A stretch of 8,623 bases of DNA. Origin: Bacillota bacterium (GTDB lineage: Bacteria > Bacillota_A > Clostridia > Peptostreptococcales > Anaerovoracaceae). A program made the position numbers and the translations under genes. The DNA is taken from positions 1 to 8,623 of the forward strand of contig JAFRWH010000119.1 in assembly GCA_017438085.1 (NCBI GenBank), written 5' to 3'. Shown here in pieces: positions 1 to 5,617 of the stretch; the first letter of the stretch is position 1; the number at the start of each line of letters is the position of its first letter. The notes under the pieces are model-generated. The model searched no databases and had not been told where the DNA came from. It saw nothing but the letters and a program-made list of their open reading frames with translations.

Positions 1-285
1 GGAGCGGTGGTTCTTGACATCGTGTTCGGCAGCCTCGCCACGCTTATAGGTGCATGGGGCGGATGGCTGCTTAGGAAAAACCGCTGGCTGGTACCCATAC
101 CCACGATAATCTCCAATACGCTGATAATCCCTTTGGTCCTGCGCTACGGCTACGGTATCGATATCCCCTTGTATCTGCAGATGATCTACATCGCAGCGGG
201 GGAGATACTGGGCTGCTATGTGCTCGGCGAACTGCTGGGCTCGGTGCTGCTCAGAAACAGAGGCGCTCTTGGAGGACTGGACTGA
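1..285 (+). CDS. queT: QueT-family queuosine precursor transporter, C-terminal part (5'-partial)
   Basis: The reading frame is open from base 1, so the true start lies upstream of the window; 94 codons are visible. The product is a hydrophobic membrane protein that opens with DIVFGSLATLIGAW, followed by a basic turn (LLRKNRW) and LVPIPTIISNTLIIP, then a last membrane segment ending in GEILGCYVLGELL. This series matches the C-terminal half of the QueT family, the substrate-binding (S) component of energy-coupling-factor transporters thought to import queuosine precursors such as preQ0/preQ1 for tRNA modification. About three membrane segments are visible; family members are usually about 160-170 residues, so roughly the last 55-60 % is here. 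The GTG at position 7 is an internal Val codon, not a start. Any preQ1 riboswitch would lie upstream and out of view. The stop is 22 bases before the MFS start, suggesting an operon. Assignment is by family resemblance. Confidence 0.82.
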   Translation, partial: GAVVLDIVFGSLATLIGAWGGWLLRKNRWLVPIPTIISNTLIIPLVLRYGYGIDIPLYLQMIYIAAGEILGCYVLGELLGSVLLRNRGALGGLD

Positions 286-293
286 GCAGCCTT

Positions 294-300
294 AAGGAGG
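294..300 (+). promoter_or_regulatory. Ribosome binding site AAGGAGG deciding a TTG start
   Basis: AAGGAGG ends 7 bases before the TTG at 308. No ATG or GTG lies nearby in the same frame, so this site fixes TTG as the start of the MFS transporter gene. Confidence 0.85.
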
Positions 301-307
301 AATATAA

Positions 308-1699
308 TTGAACGGCAATATCAAAGAATCCAGGGAGCTGGAGAGACTCCGGAAGCAGGACAGCCTCCCGAAGACGGGCGCTTACCTGCTTTTTGTTATG
401 GTGGTCCTGACCATAGTCTATGTGGTGGATGAGATCACCTCCAACATGAACGCTGCAATGCAGCCCTATGTGCTCTTCGACCTGTTTAAGATCGGGTCAA
501 GAAACGTCAACAGCCCCGAATACAAAAGCGCCATCAACACAGTGGCGCCCTGGCAGGTGGCATCGAACCTGTTCCTTATAATCAGCCCCTTCTATAAAGC
601 GCTGTCGGACAAGTACGGCCGCAGGCTGTTCCTGATGATCAACACCGTGGGCATGGGCCTTGGCATGCTTATTGTCATGACCAGCCGCAGCGCGGTGCAG
701 TACATACTGGGAATGCTCTTCATGATGTTCTTTACACCCAACGACATGCAGGTGCTGTACATCATGGAGACTGCGCCGAAGGAAAAGAGGGCTACCTACA
801 GCTTTGTGGCCAAGGGCATAGCCCTGATAAGCGTGTCGCTGATAGGCGTAATGTCAAAGGCTTTTCTTAATGACGCAGATGCCGGCAGCTGGCGCATGGT
901 TTATTTAATACCTGTTATCGTCGCCATAGCTATCGGCCTTGTTTCCTACTTCCTTCTGCGGGAAACACCGGTATTTGTAGAGCAGCGCATAGGCTATCTG
1001 GAGCTGACACCGGAGCAGAGAGCGGCCAAAGCCGAAGAAGATAAGAAAAACGGTACCGCAGAAGAGGGCGGCGTATTCAGAGCCCTGAAGTTCATCTTTA
1101 AGAACAGGCAGCTGCGCTGGATACTGATCTCCGGCTTCCTGTTCTTCGCCACCACCTTCTATACGTCCTACTACGCTACGGTGCTGGAGGGCTCCATGAC
1201 AACGGAAATGGTGGCTCTGGTTCTGATCATCTACCCGTTCTTCAACGGCATCGTCACCATACTCAGCGGCTTTTTCTCCGACCGTCTGGGCCGCAAGAAG
1301 GTCTGCATACTGCTGGGGAGCCTGGCACTCTTCGGTCTGCTGATGTTCGTGCTTTCCTGCAGACTGGGCTGGGGCGCAGCAGCGGCAGGCATCGCTTACG
1401 GCTGCTCCATCGGCGGTCTCTGGTCCATGTCGGACACCATAATACTGACCATGCCGGCGGAATCTTCGCCTTCGGGCATGCGTTCTTCGGTAATGGGTAC
1501 CATATCCGTGATGATAGGCTCGGGCATGTTCATCGGACAGGTTCTGTTCATCGTGCTTCAGAACTTCATGCCTATGGACCTGCTGTTCCTTCTGATCTGC
1601 GTGCCCTTTATGGCGCTGAGCCTGATAGTGCTTATCACCAAGGTAAAGGAGACCAAAGGCGTTGATCTGGACAAGATAAACGCAGATACATTCAATTAG
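308..1699 (+). CDS. Major facilitator superfamily (MFS) transporter
   Basis: A 463-residue polytopic membrane protein of usual MFS length (12 membrane segments expected). Two copies of the MFS loop motif (D-x-x-GR-R/K) are seen, one per half: D101-KYGRR-106 between helices 2 and 3, and D325-RLGRK after helix 8, the pseudo-twofold arrangement of the family. Helix 1 spans about residues 25-42. A charged cytoplasmic loop around residues 220-260, beginning RETPVF and rich in Glu and Lys, links the halves. The RETPVF segment at the end of helix 6 recalls the PESPR-type motif of sugar and metabolite:proton symporters, so an organic solute is a reasonable guess, but the substrate cannot be read from sequence. 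It starts at TTG with a strong ribosome binding site, 22 bases after the queT-like gene, so co-transcription is likely. Whether it moves a related metabolite is unknown. Confidence 0.9.
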   Translation: MNGNIKESRELERLRKQDSLPKTGAYLLFVMVVLTIVYVVDEITSNMNAAMQPYVLFDLFKIGSRNVNSPEYKSAINTVAPWQVASNLFLIISPFYKALSDKYGRRLFLMINTVGMGLGMLIVMTSRSAVQYILGMLFMMFFTPNDMQVLYIMETAPKEKRATYSFVAKGIALISVSLIGVMSKAFLNDADAGSWRMVYLIPVIVAIAIGLVSYFLLRETPVFVEQRIGYLELTPEQRAAKAEEDKKNGTAEEGGVFRALKFIFKNRQLRWILISGFLFFATTFYTSYYATVLEGSMTTEMVALVLIIYPFFNGIVTILSGFFSDRLGRKKVCILLGSLALFGLLMFVLSCRLGWGAAAAGIAYGCSIGGLWSMSDTIILTMPAESSPSGMRSSVMGTISVMIGSGMFIGQVLFIVLQNFMPMDLLFLLICVPFMALSLIVLITKVKETKGVDLDKINADTFN

Positions 1700-1742
1700 C
1701 AATCAATTCAGAGCCCGTTCTTTATGGAGCGAGCCCGGATAC

Positions 1743-1748
1743 AGGAGG
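1743..1748 (+). promoter_or_regulatory. Ribosome binding site AGGAGG supporting the start at 1754
   Basis: AGGAGG lies 5 bases before ATG 1754. The longer frame starting at ATG 1724 has no purine-rich site upstream (the preceding bases read CCCGTTCTTT), so the internal ATG is the better start. Confidence 0.75.
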
Positions 1749-1753
1749 CTGAG

Positions 1754-2299
1754 ATGCTGCTCTGCACAGGCATAGCCCTCATAATAACCGAACTTATCTG
1801 CCTGGTGAAAAGCTACCGCGCATTCGGCTGGCACATGTTCGAGTTTTATACTATTATTTCGAATTTCCTTGCAATGCTGAGTACAGCACTGCTGCTGGCG
1901 GCGGGGCCGGGGGCTTTTGTTTGCGGCTTCCGCTTTCTTTCCGTCTGCATGATGCTCATGACTATGCTGGTGACGCTTTTTGTTCTGCTGCCGATCATGA
2001 AGGACGCAGGGCTTTTCAGCGGAACGCAGTTTTTCTTTCATCTGCTGTGCCCAATAGTGACAACGCTTTCATACATTCTTCTGGAGGAACACAGCCGCGC
2101 ATGGTACGTGCCGGCGGTGGTAACTATTATCTACGGCATTGTGGTGATGTACCTGAACTACCTGGGCAAGATGGACGGGCCGTACCCCTTTGTGCGGGTC
2201 AAACATCAGAGCCGGACGGCTACTGTTGTGTGGATAATAGTGATGTACAGCGCGATCTGCGGCATTGCCTGGGGCGTGATCTGGCTCGCAGGGGCGTAG
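1754..2299 (+). CDS. Pr6Pr / FAR-17a-AIG1-like integral membrane protein
   Basis: A 181-residue protein with about six hydrophobic segments. Visible family marks are FYTIISNFLA near the N-terminus, QFFFHLLCPIV in the middle, and GPYPFV after a segment ending VMYLNYLG. This pattern (aromatic-T-x-x-SN, then H-x-x-x-P, then PYPF) fits the bacterial Pr6Pr family, related to the eukaryotic AIG1/ADTRP/FAR-17a membrane proteins. AIG1 and ADTRP are threonine hydrolases of fatty-acid esters of hydroxy fatty acids with a conserved Thr and His. The Thr in FYT (residue 33) and the His in FFFH (residue 96) are candidate equivalents, but this alignment is by eye. A start at 1724 would add ten polar residues (MERARIQEAE) ahead of the first membrane helix, but it lacks a ribosome binding site. 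The gene follows the MFS gene by 54 bases with no terminator between, so the two may be co-transcribed. No function is established for bacterial members. Confidence 0.72.
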   Translation: MLLCTGIALIITELICLVKSYRAFGWHMFEFYTIISNFLAMLSTALLLAAGPGAFVCGFRFLSVCMMLMTMLVTLFVLLPIMKDAGLFSGTQFFFHLLCPIVTTLSYILLEEHSRAWYVPAVVTIIYGIVVMYLNYLGKMDGPYPFVRVKHQSRTATVVWIIVMYSAICGIAWGVIWLAGA

Positions 2300-2309
2300 T
2301 TCGCAAACG

Positions 2310-2356
2310 TTTAGCGCTAAAACGCATGGCGCTTCGGCCGGAACGGGTTCAGCGCC
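2310..2356. promoter_or_regulatory. Intergenic palindrome and hairpin (possible operator or weak terminator)
   Basis: TTTAGCGCTAAA (2310-2321) is a perfect 12-base palindrome. Just downstream, GGCGCT (2328-2333) pairs with AGCGCC (2351-2356) around a 17-base loop. No T-run follows, so a standard intrinsic terminator is not supported. Either element could be a protein-binding site ahead of the DUF3237 gene. The role is inferred only from symmetry. Confidence 0.3.
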
Positions 2357-2392
2357 CAGCTTAAGACATAAAAACGAAAAGGAGGCAGCAAT

Positions 2393-2854
2393 ATGCCATC
2401 GCTAAAACTCGCATTCAATATTTCGGTAAAAGTGGATAAGCCCGTGGTCGTGGGCCAGGACGAAAAGGCCGGCCGCAGGCAGCTTATACCCATCACAGAG
2501 GGTGAACTGACCGGTGAAGGTCTTCATGGAACTGTGCTTCCCGGAGGCGTGGACAGCCAGGTGATACGCCCCGATGGCGTCTGCGAGCTTTCCGCCCGCT
2601 ACGCTGTGCGCATGGACGACGGCTCCGGCTTTTACATCGAAAACAACGGCATCCGTACGGTGCCGCCCCAGTATGTGGAGGCCGTAAAGCGCGGCGAATT
2701 CGTGGACCCGAACGCCTACTATTTCTGCACAACGCCTCATTTTGAGATATACGACGAGCGGCTGAACTGGCTCTACGAAAAGGTCTATGTCTGCTGTGCC
2801 ACCAGGCTCCCGGACCAGGTGATCCTGGGCTACTATACGGTTGAGCTTGACTGA
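2393..2854 (+). CDS. DUF3237 (UPF0311) family protein
   Basis: A 153-residue soluble protein without signal peptide or membrane helix. It shows the full run of DUF3237/UPF0311 signatures: RRQLIPITEGELTGEGLHG near residues 28-46, LPGGVDSQVIRPDGVCELSA leading into ARYAVRMDDG near residues 50-77, YIENNGIR, then DPNAYYFCTTPHFEI and the C-terminal LPDQVILGYYTVELD. Length is normal for the family. The start is firm: AAAAGGAGG (2377-2385) lies 7 bases before the ATG. The biochemical role of the family is not established, so none is given. It lies 93 bases after the membrane protein gene, across a palindromic intergenic stretch, and may be a separate transcription unit. Confidence 0.88.
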   Translation: MPSLKLAFNISVKVDKPVVVGQDEKAGRRQLIPITEGELTGEGLHGTVLPGGVDSQVIRPDGVCELSARYAVRMDDGSGFYIENNGIRTVPPQYVEAVKRGEFVDPNAYYFCTTPHFEIYDERLNWLYEKVYVCCATRLPDQVILGYYTVELD

Positions 2855-2883
2855 TTCAGGCTGCGGTATCGAGCCGGACTGAT

Positions 2884-2914
2884 TTCAGGATACAGCGGTG
2901 CAGGCGTACCTGAA
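2884..2914 (+). terminator. Possible weak terminator hairpin downstream of the DUF3237 gene
   Basis: TTCAGG-A-TAC (2884-2893) pairs with GTACCTGAA (2906-2914): nine base pairs with one bulged A and a 12-base loop, followed only by a short TTT. The T-tract is poor, so termination would be inefficient. A second TTCAGG (2855-2860) could compete for the same CCTGAA arm. Confidence 0.3.
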
Positions 2915-3000
2915 TTTGCGTGAAGTGAGTATTAAGAGATCCGCCGAGGGATATAAGGGCGAGATATACAAGGGATATAAAAGGATGGGATCGGAAGACA

Positions 3001-3927
3001 ATGCCAATTAAAAAGATACTGGAAAACTTAACACGGGGGCACACCGGGGAGCGCGAGCTGTCCAAAGAGCTTGTGGAGGATGTCCGGCTTTATCTGGCGG
3101 AGAACTATGTGGAGGAGTCTGCTGAAGAGGAGGCTGCAAGGCCAGGCGGAACCAACGAAACGGTTGCCACGGAAAGGCCTGCAGAAGCGTACAGACCAGG
3201 TGTCCCTCAGGAAATAGCGGATGCTGAAAGACATGCAAAGGCCGGAGGACCTGCCGGTCCCTATGGCATGGCAGGCGCAGGGATACATGCGGAAGAAATA
3301 AAGCAAAACTCTCCAGATGCTTTGGCCGGAGCGGCAAGACCGGGCGGATACAATGAAACATCCCTTCCTGAGAGACCGGCAAAGGCTTCAAGGCCAGGCG
3401 GCTACAACGAAACGTCCCTTCCAGAGAGACGGGCTAAAGCTTCGAAGCCAGGCGGACATCACCCTACATCTGCGTACATAGAAAAGAAGATGGAGGCCAG
3501 TCCGGACGTCTTATACAGTCTGACAGGCATCAGCAGTACAGAAAACGGGATGCCGTCTACGGAGAATCTTTCGGACATACTGACCAACCCCGAGGATAGC
3601 TTTCAGAAGACGCTGCTGCGGCTGATCGACGAACGCAACTACACTGATGTAGAGGTGTACAAAAGGGCAAACATGGACCGCAAGCTATTCTCCAAGATAC
3701 GCAGCAACAGCTCGTACAATCCCACCAAGAAGACTGCGCTTGCCCTGGCGGTGGCACTCAGGCTTGACCTTGATGCTACAATGGATCTGCTTGGACGGGC
3801 AGGCCTTGCGCTGTCCCACAGCAGCAAGTTCGATCTTATAGTCGAATACTGCATAAAGCACAGCATCTACGATATGTTCGAAATAAATCAGCTGCTCTAT
3901 GAATACAACGAGCCGGTGCTCGGTTAG
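3001..3927 (+). CDS. Tandem-repeat linker protein with C-terminal helical (HTH-like) domain
   Basis: A 308-residue soluble protein in three parts. Residues 1-45 form a charged helical segment ending LYLAENYVEES. Residues about 47-165 are low-complexity, built on an 18-residue repeat with consensus RPGG-YNET-LPERPAKAS. Residues about 200-308 form a compact helical domain (LLRLIDERNYTDVEVYKRAN, DRKLFSKIRS, then a segment rich in Ala and Leu, then SKFDLIVEYCIKH and the terminal FEINQLLYEYNEPVLG). In other clostridia this C-terminal domain occurs in proteins that carry other N-terminal modules and sit near VWA or stress-type genes; that is recall, not a search. The YKRAN-x-DRKLFSKIRS stretch looks like a Cro-like helix-turn-helix, so DNA binding is plausible. 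The start is ATG 3001: the frame closes upstream at 2926 with no other start between, and only a weak GGAAG (2993-2997) precedes it. A VWA gene lies downstream past a terminator. Confidence 0.7.
   Translation: MPIKKILENLTRGHTGERELSKELVEDVRLYLAENYVEESAEEEAARPGGTNETVATERPAEAYRPGVPQEIADAERHAKAGGPAGPYGMAGAGIHAEEIKQNSPDALAGAARPGGYNETSLPERPAKASRPGGYNETSLPERRAKASKPGGHHPTSAYIEKKMEASPDVLYSLTGISSTENGMPSTENLSDILTNPEDSFQKTLLRLIDERNYTDVEVYKRANMDRKLFSKIRSNSSYNPTKKTALALAVALRLDLDATMDLLGRAGLALSHSSKFDLIVEYCIKHSIYDMFEINQLLYEYNEPVLG
3139..3501 (+). repeat. In-frame 54-base (18-residue) tandem repeat array
   Basis: Units begin at 3139, 3193, 3247 (degenerate), then after a 36-base break at 3337, 3391 and 3445 (degenerate, one codon longer). 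The clearest pair, 3337-3390 and 3391-3444, encodes RPGGYNETSLPERPAKAS and RPGGYNETSLPERRAKAS. Between these two units ten bases differ; nine are silent third-position changes and one changes Pro to Arg. The encoded repeat is Pro, Gly and Arg/Lys rich and is probably an extended, flexible linker. Confidence 0.85.
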
Positions 3928-4230
3928 CAGGGCGAAGACCGACGGAAATGCCCCAGAGCAAACTGGGCAAAGTCTGCAGGAAATGCAGGATAAGTACCTG
4001 CGCAGGCGCTTGAAAATGCCGGCCGGACCGGACGGCCTGTACTCTAAAAACTCATCAGAAACAATCTAAAACGCATCACGCAACGGATCCCTTGTGGGTC
4101 CGTTTTTTGTCGCCCGCGAAGCGACCTTTTGCCTTTGCTGCACTGCTATTCTTAAGCTGCAAAACACGATAAGGGCTAAAAGCTGCCCGGAAGAATCAGC
4201 AAGACCACAACGCAAAGGGAGGACATAGAG
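3928..4230 (+). other. 303-base intergenic gap between the repeat/HTH and VWA genes
   Basis: It holds an intrinsic terminator (4083-4108) and the VWA ribosome binding site (4216-4222). Small inverted repeats such as GCAGG/CCTGC occur near 3980-4000. A GC-rich patch lies around 4018-4040 (GCCGGCCGGACC). I see no credible gene and no convincing consensus promoter, although one is expected between 4110 and 4215. Confidence 0.6.
4083..4108 (+). terminator. Intrinsic (Rho-independent) terminator
   Basis: ACGGATCC (4083-4090) pairs with GGGTCCGT (4096-4103) over eight base pairs including one T-G wobble, with loop CTTGT, followed directly by TTTTTT (4103-4108). It lies 155 bases after the repeat/HTH gene and probably ends its transcript before the VWA gene. 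Confidence 0.82.
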
Positions 4231-4905
4231 ATGAGTAAAAAGGGATTAACAGAACTGGTAATGATACTGGACCGCAGCGGCTCCATGAGCGGGCTTGAGG
4301 CGGACACCATCGGCGGCTTCAACAGCATGATCGAAAAGCAGAAGAAGGAAGAGGGGGAGGCGTATGTTTCCGTGATGCTCTTCGATGACAGATTCGACGT
4401 CATCTACGACCGCGTGGACATCCGCAAAGTGGAGCCCATGAGCGAAAGACAGTATTTCGTGCGCGGCATGACTGCACTGCTGGATGCTGTGGGCAGGGCG
4501 GTCACCCACATCAGCAATGTCCACAAATACGCCAGGGAGGAAGACGTTCCCGAAAAGACGATATTTATAATCACCACGGACGGCATGGAGAATGCAAGCC
4601 GCGAGTACAGCTACGATAAGGTCCGCAGGATGATCGAGGACAAGAAGGAACAGGGCTGGGAGTTCATGTTCCTTGGAGCGAATATCGATGCGGTGGCAGA
4701 GGCTGGGAGGATAGGTATCGACGCAAGGAGAGCCGTACGCTACGAGCACGACAGCATAGGCACTCAGACCACATTCAGCGCGGTATCAAATGCGATAAAA
4801 TACGCTGTCAGAGCAGGCAGTGCGCCGGAGATGGCGAGGGCTCTGGATACGGAGGACCCGCTGGAAGAGGTCCGCATGGATTATAAGAAGCGCCACAGGA
4901 GATAG
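4231..4905 (+). CDS. von Willebrand factor A (VWA) domain protein
   Basis: A 224-residue protein that is almost wholly one VWA domain. The metal-ion-dependent adhesion site (MIDAS) appears intact: D14-R-S16-G-S18 after the first strand (LVMILDRSGS), Thr81 in RGMTALLDAVG, and Asp117 in FIITTDGMEN. The pattern of a hydrophobic strand, helix (DTIGGFNSMIEKQKK) and strand (AYVSVMLFDD) fits the Rossmann-like fold. There is no signal peptide or membrane segment, so it is cytoplasmic, unlike adhesin-type VWA proteins. The C-terminus is basic (DYKKRHRR). Intracellular VWA proteins usually hold partner proteins or complexes through the bound Mg2+; the partner here is unknown. AGGGAGG (4216-4222) lies 8 bases before the ATG. 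Upstream is the repeat/HTH gene, separated by a terminator, and downstream is a strong hairpin, so it appears to be a single-gene unit. Confidence 0.88.
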   Translation: MSKKGLTELVMILDRSGSMSGLEADTIGGFNSMIEKQKKEEGEAYVSVMLFDDRFDVIYDRVDIRKVEPMSERQYFVRGMTALLDAVGRAVTHISNVHKYAREEDVPEKTIFIITTDGMENASREYSYDKVRRMIEDKKEQGWEFMFLGANIDAVAEAGRIGIDARRAVRYEHDSIGTQTTFSAVSNAIKYAVRAGSAPEMARALDTEDPLEEVRMDYKKRHRR

Positions 4906-5021
4906 GCGGGTCGGCAGATGGTAGAGAAGGCTTGCCTGGAGGCGATGTAAAGCCACGCATTCCGGATAAACCCCAGACGCTCAGATTGCCGTTATAGGCT
5001 TGTTTCGTGAAGCGACGGCAG

Positions 5022-5083
5022 AAATACCCACAAAGCATATAAACCCCTCTCAGAATGGCAATTAGAGCCTCTGGGAGGGGTTT
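5022..5083 (+). terminator. Hairpin terminator-like repeat element, copy 1
   Basis: AAACCCCTCTCAGA (5041-5054) pairs with TCTGGGAGGGGTTT (5070-5083): fourteen base pairs with one wobble. The intervening bases contain GGC/GCC that can extend the helix. It is preceded by AAATACCCACAAA (5022-5034), which recurs at copy 2 (6513-6580). The A- and T-rich flanks could let it end transcription from either side, although the T-run (TTTAAA) is short. It lies 136 bases past the VWA gene. Confidence 0.75.
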
Positions 5084-5139
5084 AAAGTGTCCTAAACATT
5101 TCCGTATTCCTAAGCAACCATAAACTCGCAAAAATTACA

Positions 5140-5171
5140 CATCTCCTTATGAGGCAATCATAAAGGAGGTG
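5140..5171 (+). promoter_or_regulatory. RBS-sequestering hairpin ahead of the XRE regulator
   Basis: CATCTCCTTATGA (5140-5152) pairs with TCATAAAGGAGGTG (5158-5171), giving thirteen base pairs with one T-G wobble and one bulged A around a five-base loop (GGCAA). The 3' arm contains the complete Shine-Dalgarno AAAGGAGGTG of the gene starting at 5177. In the folded state the ribosome binding site would be hidden. The 5' arm resembles the anti-Shine-Dalgarno end of 16S rRNA. This could be a translational switch, thermosensor-like element or attenuator; the pairing is seen directly, its use is inferred. Confidence 0.6.
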
Positions 5172-5176
5172 CGTAA

Positions 5177-5617
5177 ATGAGTGATAAAAAGAGTATCCGC
5201 CAGGAGCGGTCAAAGGACGCGAAATCTACTGCTGAACAGGATAAAACCGTCCGGTCCGCAAGGTACAATTATACCGATATGAGAATGGATACGGCAAATT
5301 ACAAAAGCGGGTTCTACAGGAGACTGGCCGAACTGAGGATGCGCAGTGGCAAGTCAGGGCGGGAGATGAGCCTGTCGCTGGGGCAGGGCGCCGGATATAT
5401 CAACAACATCGAGAATGGAAAGAACCTTCCATCCATGTCGCTGTTTTTTGAGATCTGCGAGTACCTGAATGTACCGCCGAGCGAGTTCTTCTCGTATACG
5501 GAGGAGCACCCGGACCGGAAGATGGACCTGCTGATAGAGAAAGTCCGCAGCCTGGACCCTGAGGATGTGGATTTTCTGTTGTTCATAATAAAAAGAATGA
5601 TGAAGGAGCGGATATGA
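5177..5617 (+). CDS. XRE/Cro-CI-type helix-turn-helix transcriptional regulator
   Basis: A 146-residue protein. Residues 1-45 are a charged, probably disordered leader (MSDKKSIRQERSKDAK). Residues about 46-105 form an HTH_3 (Cro/CI) domain: FYRRLAELRMRSGKSGREMS, LGQGAGYINNIENGKNLPSM with the recognition helix around GYINNIENG, and the closing EICEYLNVPPSEFF typical of clostridial XRE regulators. The C-terminal 40 residues are helical (DLLIEKVRSLDPEDVDFLLF) and may mediate dimerisation. A DNA-binding regulator is well supported; its target is not known, but autoregulation and control of the downstream gene are likely. The start is fixed by AAAGGAGGTG ending 5 bases before the ATG, a site buried in a hairpin. 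The stop overlaps the lipoprotein start as ATGA, so the two are translationally coupled. Confidence 0.88.
   Translation: MSDKKSIRQERSKDAKSTAEQDKTVRSARYNYTDMRMDTANYKSGFYRRLAELRMRSGKSGREMSLSLGQGAGYINNIENGKNLPSMSLFFEICEYLNVPPSEFFSYTEEHPDRKMDLLIEKVRSLDPEDVDFLLFIIKRMMKERI

Noticed and set aside
905..1702. A 265-codon open frame on the minus strand, opposite the MFS gene
   Set aside because: Its product is rich in His, Gln and Arg with no domain. It mirrors the codon pattern of the MFS gene, whose two loop motifs prove the + strand frame is real.
1921..2364. A 147-codon + strand frame overlapping the Pr6Pr-like gene
   Set aside because: It has Ser/Arg/His-rich composition, no ribosome binding site, and sits in a different frame of a gene with clear membrane-protein features.
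3139..3501. 54-base repeats as a CRISPR array
   Set aside because: The units are contiguous, in frame with a gene, and without unique spacers; they are a protein-coding tandem repeat.
3948..4013. A 21-codon Cys/Lys-rich frame (MPQSKLGKVCRKC...) in the gap after the repeat/HTH gene
   Set aside because: It has no ribosome binding site and is very short; the cysteine spacing could be chance.
4018..4040. GC-rich GCCGGCCGGACC patch as a possible recombination or attachment site
   Set aside because: It is short, shows no matching second copy in the window, and has no integrase nearby.
4246..4749. A 167-codon minus-strand frame opposite the VWA gene
   Set aside because: It is a shadow of the VWA frame, which has intact MIDAS residues and a strong ribosome binding site.
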